A stretch of DNA of 17,925 nucleotides from an uncultured Ellagibacter sp. (GCA_934661105.1 CAKUIV010000027.1:1-17925); one strand, 5' to 3'; numbered from the stretch's first letter, positions 1 to 7,346 are shown. Numbers and translations are program-made. Notes: generated from the letters alone by a model not told the origin.

Positions 1-1
1 T

Positions 2-175
2 GAGCACGGAGCTCAAGCTGCAATCGGACGCCAGATAATCGGGATGCCGACGCCCCGTTCAACGAAAATGATCCCGCGTGATGATCTTCGCTCTGACGGT
101 GATGATTTTGGAAGTGATCAGGTGCAAAGCCTCATTGCCGATCTTGAGAATGAACTGTCGGGTAGGAATAAGTGA
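2..175 (+). CDS. 3' end of an unidentified gene (partial)
   Basis: An open frame enters from the left edge (second base) and ends at TGA 173-175, giving the last 57 residues of a protein. The tail is hydrophilic and Asp/Glu-rich, ending in a short helix-like segment (SLIADLENELSGRNK). No motif is recognisable and I assign no function. Third-position GC is lower than in the neighbouring genes. A perfect palindrome starts 14 bp after the stop and would suit the 3' end of this transcript. The frame could be spurious, because only 174 bases are visible and no start is in the window. Confidence 0.45.
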   Translation, partial: EHGAQAAIGRQIIGMPTPRSTKMIPRDDLRSDGDDFGSDQVQSLIADLENELSGRNK

Positions 176-188
176 CGCTCAAACGCAA

Positions 189-220
189 GAGGGACCCAGT
201 TCAGCTGAACTGGGTCCCTC
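189..220. terminator. 32-bp perfect palindrome, probable bidirectional terminator
   Basis: Bases 189-204 are the exact reverse complement of 205-220. As RNA this folds to a 14-bp stem with an AGCU loop. It lies between two convergent genes (the + strand partial gene ending at 175 and the minus-strand helicase ending at 346). On the + strand no U-run follows. On the minus strand a weakly U-rich stretch (UUGCGUUUG) follows. A shared hairpin-type transcription stop is the simplest reading; a protein-binding palindrome is the alternative. Confidence 0.6.
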
Positions 221-345
221 CCTATTCCCTCAGGTGGAACAATCTACGCACGACCATTCCACCTGACGCTCTACTGTTGCCGCCAGAGTCGACTCAGTGA
301 CGCTTCTGCCTACTCGCGGCGCCCTTGCCAGCAGCGCCTCACTTG

Positions 346-1890
346 CTAGTGGCGCTTCTGCTTCTTCTCGAAGTTGCGGCGCTCGCCGAAGGAGCGCACG
401 TCGTTCATGTTGGAGGGGCGCTTCTTGTTGCGCTTGGAAGCGGTCGCCGCGGCGCCCTTGTTGCCCGACGGCTTGCTCGTGCGATGCGACTCGCCGCGCT
501 TGCCCTTCGAGTCGCCGCGCTTGCCGCCTTCGCCGCGCCTGCCGCCCTCGTTGCGCTTGTCGCCACGCGAGCCGCCGCGTCCGCCGCGGCCCTCGAACTC
601 ATCACGCCCGCCGCGACCGCGCTTGCTGTCGCCGAACTTCGCCGCACGACGCTCAGCGCGGTTGGCGAACTCGCCAGCCCCGCGTCCATCGCGCTTGCGA
701 CCAGCGCTGTTGCGGCTCGAGCCACCGCGGCCCTTGTTCTTGCGGTTCAGCAGGTCGGGATCGAGGTCGTACGTCTCGAGCCCCATGAAGGGAATGTCGC
801 GATCGATGAGCTTCTCGATGTCGACCAGAAGGCGGCGCTGATTGGGGCTCACGAACGAGATGGCGTAGCCATGCTCGCCCGCGCGACCCGTACGGCCGAT
901 GCGGTGCACGTAGTCTTCGGGGCAATCGGGAAGGTCGAGGTTGATGACGTAGTCGACGCTCGGCACATCGATGCCGCGCGCGAGTACGTCGGTCGCCACG
1001 AGGATGTTCGCCTTGCCGCGGCGGAACTTGTCGAGCGCACGACGGCGAGCGCCCACGGACTTGTCGGAATGGATGGACTCGGCCTTGTAGCCGTCTTCGC
1101 ACAGCGCCTTCGCGAAATCTTCGGCGCGACCGCGCGTGCGGGCGAACACGATAACGCGCTCATGGCCCTTTTCTTCGAGCACAGCGCGCAAAAGCGCCGG
1201 CTTATCGTCCTGCTTGATCGGCATCATGAACTGCTCGACCGTCTTGGCGGTCTCGCCCTTGTGGGCGATTTCCACGATAGCCGGGTCCTTCAGAAGGTTG
1301 CCAAGGTTCTTCTGGATGGATTCGTCGATCGTCGCCGAGAACAGAAGCGTCTGGCGCTCGTCGGGCGTGGCGTTAACGATTGTGGTGACGTCGGGCAGAA
1401 AGCCCATGTCGAGCATACGATCGGCTTCGTCGAGCACGAGCGTCTGGATGCCGGAAAGATCGACGACGTCGCGGGTCATGAGGTCGTTCAGGCGGCCGGG
1501 CGTGGCGATGAGCACGTCGGTGCCGCGGCGGATCTCCTTGATTTGCGGGCCGTAGGGCGCGCCGCCGAACACGGTGGTGACGAATTGGCCGGTGCAGCGC
1601 GCGATCTTCATGGCAGTGAATGCGATTTGCTGCGCAAGTTCGCGCGTCGGCGAGACCACGAGCAGACGAGGCGGACGCTTATGGCTGCGGTCACGCGTCA
1701 TCTGGCTCAACACGGGCAGCAAGAACGCAGCGGTCTTACCGGTACCGGTGCTCGCCGCGGCGATGAGGTCGCGGCCTTCCAAAACCAGCGGAATCGCCTG
1801 TTCCTGGACGGGCGTCGGCTCATCGTAACCGAGTCGTTTCACCGCATCGAGGGCGTTTTCGGACAGGCCAAGGCTGGCAAAATTTTGCAT
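346..1890 (-). CDS. DEAD-box ATP-dependent RNA helicase with RGG-type basic tail
   Basis: A 514-aa cytoplasmic RNA helicase that would unwind RNA duplexes using ATP in ribosome assembly, RNA decay or cold adaptation. Visible motifs: Q-motif (GYDEPTPVQ, Gln29), Walker A (STGTGKT, 47-53), PTRELAQQ, TPGR, DEAD (154-157), SAT (185-187), ATDVLARGID and HRIGRTGRAG (329-338), so both RecA lobes are complete. From about residue 383 to the end the protein is a Gly/Arg/Lys-rich tail with RGG and RGGRGG repeats, which in this family gives nonspecific RNA binding. I chose the ATG at 1890 because the Q-motif spacing is normal and AAGGGA lies just upstream; an in-frame ATG at 1974 would add a sequence unlike the family. 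The family resembles RhlE/CsdA/DeaD, but I cannot pick one name. Stop TAG at 346-348. Confidence 0.95.
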   Translation of the reverse strand: MQNFASLGLSENALDAVKRLGYDEPTPVQEQAIPLVLEGRDLIAAASTGTGKTAAFLLPVLSQMTRDRSHKRPPRLLVVSPTRELAQQIAFTAMKIARCTGQFVTTVFGGAPYGPQIKEIRRGTDVLIATPGRLNDLMTRDVVDLSGIQTLVLDEADRMLDMGFLPDVTTIVNATPDERQTLLFSATIDESIQKNLGNLLKDPAIVEIAHKGETAKTVEQFMMPIKQDDKPALLRAVLEEKGHERVIVFARTRGRAEDFAKALCEDGYKAESIHSDKSVGARRRALDKFRRGKANILVATDVLARGIDVPSVDYVINLDLPDCPEDYVHRIGRTGRAGEHGYAISFVSPNQRRLLVDIEKLIDRDIPFMGLETYDLDPDLLNRKNKGRGGSSRNSAGRKRDGRGAGEFANRAERRAAKFGDSKRGRGGRDEFEGRGGRGGSRGDKRNEGGRRGEGGKRGDSKGKRGESHRTSKPSGNKGAAATASKRNKKRPSNMNDVRSFGERRNFEKKQKRH

Positions 1891-1920
1891 GCTGATTCCC
1901 TTTTCTTCAATTGCCACGCA

Positions 1921-1939
1921 ACGCTGCCCTATGCAGCGT
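1921..1939 (-). other. hairpin in the helicase mRNA leader
   Basis: A perfect 7-bp stem (ACGCTGC/GCAGCGT) with a 5-nt loop, about 30 nt upstream of the helicase start codon and inside the predicted long leader. It is not followed by a U-run, so it is not a terminator. It could influence translation or be a protein or temperature-responsive element. Only the inverted repeat itself is certain. Confidence 0.35.
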
Positions 1940-2087
1940 CTCCCGTGGGCGCACCCGCTCCCTGCGGTGTGCATTTGCGCTTAAGGCGAGCCGCTTTCTT
2001 TAGATTTCCGTCGGCGGCGACTGCAGCTGTTCGGCAGTGCGATGCGCAATAAGAAAAGAGAAAGAATTTCGCTTGAAGCGACCTTGT

Positions 2088-2117
2088 ATTATGCGTGAAA
2101 CTACGCACCCTTGTCAT
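2088..2117 (-). promoter_or_regulatory. predicted sigma70-type promoter of the helicase
   Basis: On the minus strand a -35 ATGACA (2112-2117), an 18-bp spacer and a -10 CATAAT (2088-2093) each match 5 of 6 consensus bases. The start point would be near 2081, leaving a leader of about 190 nt before the ATG at 1890. The stretch 1891-2181 otherwise holds no gene. It contains the leader hairpin and a pyrimidine-rich tract at about 2050-2072 (minus strand). I see no convincing terminator for the upstream UbiB gene in 2094-2181. Confidence 0.5.
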
Positions 2118-2181
2118 CTTCAGCACCGGAAATCCACAGCATCGGCGCGAAACAAGGGGCAGAAGGGGGCATCACGGCCCG

Positions 2182-3837
2182 CTATTTCCGCCGCCAAATG
2201 TTGACCATGAGCCATATCGACAACAGAAGCGCCCCGAAGTAGCCGAAGAACGACAGCAGCGGAACCCCAAGGAATCGCGGTTCCATGGCCGTTCCCGCCA
2301 TGAGCGACGATCCGACGAACAAACCGGCGATGACCATGGCGATCGCGACGCGATTGATCATGCGCGACAGGTGAGCGAGCGGTGCCTCGCTCCCGATCAC
2401 CTCCATATTCATCTTCAGCTGACCGCGTGTGAGCATCTTCAAGGCCTCGCCCGAATACGTGGCCGCGTCGAGCGTGCCGCGCCCCGACGAGTACACGGCC
2501 CGAGCCAAATCCTCAAGCGCGTCAGTTATCTCATCGCGCGTGCCTTTCTTAGCTTTGATGTGGGAATTTATGATCGCAACGATGTTCTGGTTGGGAATAT
2601 AGGGCGCGACGGTGCCCTCAATGGTCACGATGCCTCGTGACACGTTGGTCACCGACGACGGCAGCGTCACCGAACATTGGCGCGTAAGCGACATGATGTC
2701 GGCGAGAAACTGCCCCACATCGATGTCGGCGACGTCGCACGACCCGTAGTCATCGAGCAGCGAATCGAGGTCTGCCAGAAAGCGTGCGTGGTCGATCGCA
2801 GCGTTGTCTTTCTGCACGGCGAAGCGCATGAGCGCGTCTTTCAGAGCGCCAGGGTTTTTCAATCCCACCGCCTCGATAATGGCCGAGAATCCGGCCCGGT
2901 CGCGCGGGGAAAGACGCCCCATGTTGCCTAAATCGATGTAGACGATCCGCCCCGCGCGAATGAGCACGTTTCCCGGATGCGGGTCGGCATGGAAGAACCC
3001 GAAGTCGAGGATCTGCGTCGCGTAGTTGTCGAGCATCTTCGAGCCGATTTCCTCGAGATCGTACCCCGCCGCGACGAGGCGCTTCGCATCGCCGATCGGA
3101 ATGCCTTCGACGTATTCCATGACGAGCACGTACTCGCTGCACAAGTCGGAATACACCTTCGGGCAGCCGATGAACGCGACGTTCTCGTTCAGGCGCGCGA
3201 ACTCGGCGAGGTTATCGGCCTCGCGCCGGAAGTCGGTTTCCTCGAGAAACGTCGCCCACATCTCTTCCACGACGGCGCACAGATCGAGCATCTGGTCGCC
3301 CTTCATGTAGCGGACGGCGTGGCGCGCGAGCATGCGCATGATATCGATGTCGAGCGCCATCGTGGCCTTCACGCCAGGACGCTGGATCTTGATGGCGACC
3401 ACGTCGCCGTTGCGCATGACGGCGCGATGCACCTGCGCAAGCGACGCGCTACCGAGCGGATGCGGGTCGATGAAGGAAAACAGTTCCTCGCGCCTGCCTC
3501 CGAATTCCGAATCGAGTGCGGCGAGGATCTGCTCGAACGGAAGCGGATCGCATTCCGTCTGGAGCTTGGTGAGCTCGTCGCAAAACGCCTTCGGGAGAAT
3601 TTCGGAGCGCGTGGAAAGCGCCTGGCCGATTTTCACGAAGCTCGGGCCCAAGTCTTCGAGCGTCGCGCGGAACTCTTCAGGCGTGAACCCGCTTGCCGCC
3701 TTGTGCTTGCCCAGAAGCGTGAGAATCTCGCGCATGCGACGACGGCGGGACTTCGGATTCAACCCGAAGCGCCCCTCGGGGTCGGCATCGGCCCCGGGAG
3801 CGAAGAAATGGCGAAGGAGCGTGTTGTTTTCCGGCAT
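2182..3837 (-). CDS. AarF/ABC1/UbiB-family atypical protein kinase, membrane-anchored
   Basis: A 551-aa member of the UbiB/ABC1 (ADCK) family, which has a kinase-like fold with ATPase activity and supports isoprenoid-quinone or lipid metabolism at membranes. Diagnostic motifs are present: KxGQ (KIGQ, 69-72), the loop GSASLAQVH (129-137), the nucleotide-binding lysine Lys150, ExD (Glu200/Asp202), catalytic HADPHPGN (283-290) and the metal-binding IDLGNMG (Asp302). Two hydrophobic helices close the protein (about 495-517 and 526-547), as in E. coli UbiB (546 aa). The ATG at 3837 follows a G-rich ribosome site. Only 22 bp separate it from the stop of the phasin-like gene upstream, so the two are surely co-transcribed. 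If the host is an anaerobe using menaquinone, the substrate is unlikely to be ubiquinone precursors; the true substrate is unknown. Confidence 0.93.
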   Translation of the reverse strand: MPENNTLLRHFFAPGADADPEGRFGLNPKSRRRRMREILTLLGKHKAASGFTPEEFRATLEDLGPSFVKIGQALSTRSEILPKAFCDELTKLQTECDPLPFEQILAALDSEFGGRREELFSFIDPHPLGSASLAQVHRAVMRNGDVVAIKIQRPGVKATMALDIDIMRMLARHAVRYMKGDQMLDLCAVVEEMWATFLEETDFRREADNLAEFARLNENVAFIGCPKVYSDLCSEYVLVMEYVEGIPIGDAKRLVAAGYDLEEIGSKMLDNYATQILDFGFFHADPHPGNVLIRAGRIVYIDLGNMGRLSPRDRAGFSAIIEAVGLKNPGALKDALMRFAVQKDNAAIDHARFLADLDSLLDDYGSCDVADIDVGQFLADIMSLTRQCSVTLPSSVTNVSRGIVTIEGTVAPYIPNQNIVAIINSHIKAKKGTRDEITDALEDLARAVYSSGRGTLDAATYSGEALKMLTRGQLKMNMEVIGSEAPLAHLSRMINRVAIAMVIAGLFVGSSLMAGTAMEPRFLGVPLLSFFGYFGALLLSIWLMVNIWRRK

Positions 3838-3859
3838 GGGCGAGACCCCCGTTCGGACG

Positions 3860-4303
3860 TTATGCCTGAGAATCGTCCTTCGGAGACTCCACGACGTCGG
3901 GATCTGCGGCGATCACTTCTGCAGCAAGAGGCTCCGCTTCGGGCTGCGCAGAATCGGCCGCAGGCGCGGACTCCGCCGCTGCCGCTTCAACCTTGGAAGC
4001 AGCGGCTTCGGCTTCCTTCTCGTTTTGCTTGTCAGCCATTTCGCGCACGATATTCGCGAATTCGATGCGTTCGTCGGGAGTCATCACGGACATGCGCGCC
4101 TCGAGCGTGTCACGGCGAATGGACGACTCGACTTCGCTCGCACGGTGTTTCAGCTCGGTGTTGATCTGCTTGCCCTGCTCAACCGTCATCTCGCCGCGAG
4201 AAACGAGCTGATCGACCAGGTCTTTCCCCTTTTCGGCGCCGATTGCCACCGCACCGATGCCCGCAAGGAAAATGCTCTTGAAACCGTCGCCCAGCGTAGC
4301 CAT
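3860..4303 (-). CDS. phasin-like protein (PHA granule-associated/COG3937 type)
   Basis: A 147-aa protein. It begins with a hydrophobic segment (FLAGIGAVAIGAEKG), then carries the family's signature (KGKDLVDQLVSRGEMTVEQG), a charged helix to about residue 90 and an Ala/Glu/Pro-rich acidic tail of about 55 residues. Phasins coat polyhydroxyalkanoate granules, but members of this short family occur widely in bacteria without obvious PHA synthesis and are poorly understood. The start is fixed by a near-perfect ribosome site (AAGGAGGG, 4308-4315) six bases before the ATG. It is the first gene of an operon with the UbiB kinase. A granule or lipid-surface role is an inference from family; no PHA synthase is visible here. 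Confidence 0.8.
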   Translation of the reverse strand: MATLGDGFKSIFLAGIGAVAIGAEKGKDLVDQLVSRGEMTVEQGKQINTELKHRASEVESSIRRDTLEARMSVMTPDERIEFANIVREMADKQNEKEAEAAASKVEAAAAESAPAADSAQPEAEPLAAEVIAADPDVVESPKDDSQA

Positions 4304-4363
4304 GAGGCCCTCCTTCTTCCGAAGATGGCGCGCTCGATGAGCCTCGAGCGCTTTCGTACACTC

Positions 4364-4392
4364 ATAATGCAACATTTGTGGATAAAGGGCAA
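4364..4392 (-). promoter_or_regulatory. predicted promoter of the phasin-ubiB operon
   Basis: Minus strand: -35 TTGCCC (4387-4392), exact 17-bp spacer, -10 CATTAT (4364-4369), each 4 of 6. The start would be near 4357, giving a leader of about 54 nt before the ATG at 4303. It sits between the terminator of the transporter gene and the phasin-like gene, where a promoter is required. Confidence 0.5.
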
Positions 4393-4447
4393 ACGCACGC
4401 GCTCGGGCGTTGCCAAGGCGTAACAGCTCCGGTGATCGCGCCTTGGA

Positions 4448-4482
4448 TAAAAAAACGCGCCCGCATATCGCGAGCGCGCGTC
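4448..4482 (-). terminator. rho-independent terminator of the DMT transporter gene
   Basis: On the minus strand a GC-rich hairpin (arms at about 4455-4464 and 4471-4481, loop around GATAT) is directly followed by seven T (A-run 4449-4455 on the + strand). It lies about 70 bp past the transporter stop codon. This is a textbook intrinsic terminator. Confidence 0.85.
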
Positions 4483-4550
4483 CTGGGAAGGGCAAAGAGA
4501 ATTGCGCGGCGCATCCGAAGCGGTCGGGCAGCCGCAAAGGCAGGCGGCGG

Positions 4551-5507
4551 CTATTCCGCCGCCGTGACAGCCGGCGTATGCGACGCCTGGGCCGGAGTGC
4601 AGGCGCGCGAGTCGTTTTCCGAACCTTCGCGCCCTTCGACGAGCGTCGCTCCCACGACCGCGACGAAGATGACGGCGGCGCCAACCCATCCGGCAGCGGA
4701 AAGGGACTCGCCGAGAAGCACCATCGAGAACAGCGCCGTGAACACCGGTTCGCCGGTGAGAAACAGCGACACGGTCGACGACGGAAGCCCCACAAGCGCG
4801 ACGTTTTGCAGCGCGAAGGTGACGCAGGTGCTCAAGATCGCGAGGAAGGCGATAACGCCCCAGGCAACGGGCTCGATCGCAGTGATATCGGCCACCGGTT
4901 CGACGGCGAGCGCGGAGACAAGCGATAGCACGAACGAGGCGACGATCTGCGTTCCCGCAATCGTCGGGGCCGAAAGCTTCTCAAGCCCCTTCTCCCCGAA
5001 CACGAGCGAACCCGCGATAGCGGCCGAGGAAAGCAAGGCAAGCGCCTCACCTGCGCCAAACGTGAATGCCCCGCCGTTGCAGCACAGAAGGTACAGTCCG
5101 CCGACAACCGCGACCTGGAAGGGAATCATCGCACGCGGATAGCGGACGCGACGCACGATCTTCGCGATGAAAGGCGCGAATACCACGGGGAGCGCGACGA
5201 GGAAACCGACGTTCGTGGCCGTGGTCAAGTCGAGCGCCAGGTTGCAGGCGATGTAGCCGACCGCAAGGCACACCGCGGCGGGAACCCAGTCGAGAAGCTT
5301 GACCCTGCGCAACTCGCGCACCATGCGCGGGCCGAAAATGAGAGCGAACACTGCGAGCGCCAGCCCGAAGCGAAGAACCATGCACCACAGGGGCGTCACG
5401 CTTTCATAGGCGAACTTCGTGATGACGTTGCCGAACCCGAAGATAACGGTCTGCACGATCACGCATAAGACGAACGGACTCTTCCGCCCCTGCCATTTTC
5501 CAGTCAC
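4551..5507 (-). CDS. EamA/DMT-superfamily membrane transporter
   Basis: A 318-aa inner-membrane protein with about ten hydrophobic helices arranged as two EamA-like repeats of five, the normal size for drug/metabolite exporters. The first half starts with FVLCVIVQTVIFGFGNVITK; the second half includes the conserved pattern TGEPVFTALFSMVLLGE near the end. I choose the GTG at 5507 because GGAGAAGAGGGG lies 6 bases upstream and the first helix follows naturally. A longer frame can only start from a TTG at 5552 with poor spacing. The substrate is unknown; family members export amino acids, nucleosides or drugs. It is transcribed divergently from a LysR regulator with a shared control region, so it is the likely target of that regulator. 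A 13-residue soluble stretch (about 300-312) precedes the stop at 4551. Confidence 0.9.
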   Translation of the reverse strand: MTGKWQGRKSPFVLCVIVQTVIFGFGNVITKFAYESVTPLWCMVLRFGLALAVFALIFGPRMVRELRRVKLLDWVPAAVCLAVGYIACNLALDLTTATNVGFLVALPVVFAPFIAKIVRRVRYPRAMIPFQVAVVGGLYLLCCNGGAFTFGAGEALALLSSAAIAGSLVFGEKGLEKLSAPTIAGTQIVASFVLSLVSALAVEPVADITAIEPVAWGVIAFLAILSTCVTFALQNVALVGLPSSTVSLFLTGEPVFTALFSMVLLGESLSAAGWVGAAVIFVAVVGATLVEGREGSENDSRACTPAQASHTPAVTAAE

Positions 5508-5513
5508 GCCCGA

Positions 5514-5520
5514 CCCCTCT
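5514..5520 (-). promoter_or_regulatory. ribosome binding site that fixes the GTG start of the transporter
   Basis: AGAGGGG on the minus strand, six bases before the GTG at 5505-5507. No ATG is available in the first 40 codons, so this site decides the start. Confidence 0.6.
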
Positions 5521-5581
5521 TCTCCACTCGCGCGAAAATGCGCATCCGCCAAGCCTTGCGGGTAAAGACTTGCGGGAAGTT

Positions 5582-5600
5582 ATGTCACCTGATGCGACAT
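5582..5600. promoter_or_regulatory. candidate LysR-type operator (T-N11-A dyad)
   Basis: ATGTC (5582-5586) and GACAT (5596-5600) form a perfect inverted repeat with a 9-bp centre. The dyad contains the T-N11-A pattern of LysR-type binding sites (T5585 to A5597). It lies in the intergenic space between a LysR gene and its divergent transporter gene, where such sites are expected. It falls about 13-31 bases downstream of the predicted transporter start and about 70-90 upstream of the predicted lysR-type gene start. Confidence 0.45.
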
Positions 5601-5619
5601 CGATGGTAGGGGAACAGTT

Positions 5620-5648
5620 AATATAAGTAAAACTTGTATATCTTTCAA
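5620..5648 (-). promoter_or_regulatory. strong predicted promoter of the DMT transporter
   Basis: Minus strand: -35 TTGAAA (5643-5648), exact 17-bp spacer, -10 TATATT (5620-5625); both hexamers match 5 of 6. The spacer contains the perfect dyad AAGT-AAA-ACTT (5625-5635), which could be a second regulator contact. Transcription would begin near 5613, giving a leader of about 105 nt. Confidence 0.6.
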
Positions 5649-5659
5649 TTAGCTCAAGG

Positions 5660-5665
5660 TATACT
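5660..5665 (+). promoter_or_regulatory. candidate -10 of the LysR regulator gene
   Basis: TATACT matches 5 of 6 -10 bases. It is embedded in a 13-bp dyad CAAG-GTATA-CTTG (5655-5667). No good -35 lies at 16-18 bp, as is common when a LysR protein controls its own promoter. The start would be near 5672, 32 nt before the ATG at 5704. Confidence 0.4.
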
Positions 5666-5703
5666 TGTTTCACCAGATCATCACTGGAATGCAGGAGTCG
5701 CAG

Positions 5704-6609
5704 ATGCGCAATCAGAAATACGAAGCGTTCCTGGAAGCGGCGCGAACGGGCAGCTTCAAGCAAGCTGCAGCGGAGCTTGGCTACACCCAGGCGGGCGTGA
5801 GCTACCTTGCGAACGCACTGGAAAAGGAACTTGGGATCCGCTTGTTCGTGCGCGAGCACGGCGGCGTTCACCTCACCTCGGAAGGCCGATCGCTTCTGCC
5901 GTGGATCCAGGAAGTATGCGCAAGCGAGCGTCGGCTCGAAGCGCACCTCGCCGACTTGAAGCATCTTGAGGAAGGCTCGCTTCATGTCGTCGCGTTCACA
6001 AGCACGCTCACGCAGTGGTTGCCGCAGATAACGAAGCGCTTCACCGAGGCGCATCCGCATATCGACCTGCGCATCACCTGCTATGACGATCAGGCTCAGC
6101 TCGAGCGGATCGTGGAGAGCGGAGAAGCCGACGTCGGGTTCGTGGCGCTTCCCGTGAAACGCCCTCTCGAACTTGAACTTTTGGTACGCGACCCACTACT
6201 CGTCGCCGTCGCGACCGAAAGCCCGTTCGCGAAAGGGGAAAGCTTTCCCGCAAAGGCCCTCGCAACCGAACCCTACATCAGGCTCGATTCAGGCGAGTAT
6301 TCCGAGATGGACCGGCTGTTCCGCATGAACAAGGTCGAACCGCACGTGAAATTCTCCATCGTGAGCGACTATGCCGCGATGGGCATGGTGGCTGCAGGAC
6401 TTGGATACAGCGTGATGTCCGGGCTGGTGTTGAGAAACGCGCCGTTCGACCTGATTGCCCTCCCCGCCGAGGTCCCGACGTACCGAGAGATCGCGCTCGC
6501 GCAGCGATCGAGCGAAACGGCCTCGGGCGCCGCCCATGCGTTCGTCGAATGCACGGAAAGCTGGATCCGCGAAACGTACGCGAGCGAGCCCGAGGCGCTC
6601 TTGCTGTAG
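5704..6609 (+). CDS. LysR-family transcriptional regulator
   Basis: A 301-aa protein of standard LysR length. The N-terminal winged helix-turn-helix is clear (SFKQAAAELGYTQAGVSYLA from residue 17, then EKELGIRLFVRE), followed by the linker helix and a two-lobed periplasmic-binding-like effector domain from about residue 90. The ATG at 5704 is preceded at good distance by GCAGGAG; an earlier ATG at 5689 and a TTG at 5665 are in frame but have no such site. LysR proteins bind as tetramers and respond to a small molecule. The divergent EamA transporter is the obvious target, so the effector is probably the transporter's substrate or a related metabolite; its identity cannot be read from sequence. 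Confidence 0.93.
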   Translation: MRNQKYEAFLEAARTGSFKQAAAELGYTQAGVSYLANALEKELGIRLFVREHGGVHLTSEGRSLLPWIQEVCASERRLEAHLADLKHLEEGSLHVVAFTSTLTQWLPQITKRFTEAHPHIDLRITCYDDQAQLERIVESGEADVGFVALPVKRPLELELLVRDPLLVAVATESPFAKGESFPAKALATEPYIRLDSGEYSEMDRLFRMNKVEPHVKFSIVSDYAAMGMVAAGLGYSVMSGLVLRNAPFDLIALPAEVPTYREIALAQRSSETASGAAHAFVECTESWIRETYASEPEALLL

Positions 6610-6657
6610 GGAAAGGGCGCCGCGGCCGCAAAAGCACAGGCGGAGACGCCTACAGCA
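6602..6657. terminator. weak convergent-junction hairpin between LysR and HAD genes
   Basis: A 9-bp arm (6602-6610), which overlaps the regulator's stop codon, is exactly complementary to 6649-6657. Inside it is a second perfect hairpin, AGGCG-GAGA-CGCCT (6638-6651), which shares three bases with the outer arm. There is no U-run on either strand. It lies in the 80-bp gap between convergent genes and may end both transcripts, but the evidence is structural only. Confidence 0.3.
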
Positions 6658-6689
6658 GCCAATGCGCGCTGCCCTCAAGCACGCGAAGG

Positions 6690-7346
6690 CTACTCTCCCA
6701 CCGCAATCGGGACAAGTTCGGAAAGCGAATTGATCGCGAAGTCGGGATGCTCAGCGGCAAGCGCCTCGGCATCGAACATGCCCCATAACGCCGCCACCGT
6801 CGTGCACCCGGCGCCGCGACCCGCCTGCAGGTCGTAGGGGCTGTCACCGATGTAGATGCATTCTTGCGGCGACACGCCCAAAAGCTCGCACCCGTGCAGC
6901 ACCGGCTCGGGTTCGGGCTTGTGCGCGGGGAACGTGTCGGGGGCGACGATGAACTTGAAGTACCCGTCGATCCCCGTGCTCTTCATGGCGCGAAGAGCGT
7001 TCTCGCTGCGCTTCGACGTGACGATGCCGAGGGGCAGCCCCGCCTCGCGCAGGGCGTCGAGCGCGGTGATGGTATCGGGGAACGACTTGATGAGCTGCGA
7101 ATGGACGCGCTCGTTGTGCTCCAAATAGGTGTTGAACAGCGCATCGTGGACTTCCTGGCTGCCATCGGCCCAATCCCACATCTGCACCGTGAGCGGCTGG
7201 CCGATCTTCGCGCGCAGCTCCTCATCGGGGATATCACGGCCCGTTACCGTCTTCGTCGCATAGCGAAACGACGCCAAGATGAGCTCCTCGGTGTCGACGA
7301 GCGTGCCGTCCAGGTCGAACAGCACGGCCTTGATGGGGTTGGGCAT
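6690..7346 (-). CDS. HAD-superfamily phosphatase (phosphoglycolate/pyrophosphatase-like)
   Basis: A 218-aa haloacid dehalogenase-type hydrolase with all four motifs. Nucleophile motif FDLDGTLVDTEE has Asp11 as nucleophile and Asp13 as acid/base. Motif II is IVTSKRS (about 108-114), motif III uses Lys143 in AHKPEPEP, and metal-binding GDSPYD (167-172) is motif IV. The helical cap between motifs I and II puts it in subfamily I with Gph and PpaX. Likely substrates are small phosphates such as phosphoglycolate or pyrophosphate; specificity cannot be told. The ATG at 7346 is preceded by GAGAGGA with a 6-7 base gap. It lies only 22 bp after a strong hairpin and U-rich run, so either it depends on readthrough from ispG-proS or that hairpin regulates it. 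Stop TAG at 6690-6692. Confidence 0.9.
   Translation of the reverse strand: MPNPIKAVLFDLDGTLVDTEELILASFRYATKTVTGRDIPDEELRAKIGQPLTVQMWDWADGSQEVHDALFNTYLEHNERVHSQLIKSFPDTITALDALREAGLPLGIVTSKRSENALRAMKSTGIDGYFKFIVAPDTFPAHKPEPEPVLHGCELLGVSPQECIYIGDSPYDLQAGRGAGCTTVAALWGMFDAEALAAEHPDFAINSLSELVPIAVGE

Noticed and set aside
325..2052. 575-codon open frame on the + strand opposite the helicase
   Set aside because: It is antisense to a helicase with all motifs intact. Its Ala/Val/Leu-rich and later His/Asp-rich composition is what a GC-rich gene gives in the opposite strand. No family resemblance or ribosome site.
2977..4164. 395-codon open frame on the + strand opposite the UbiB and phasin-like genes
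   Set aside because: Mirror frame of two recognisable genes, spanning their junction, with no motif.
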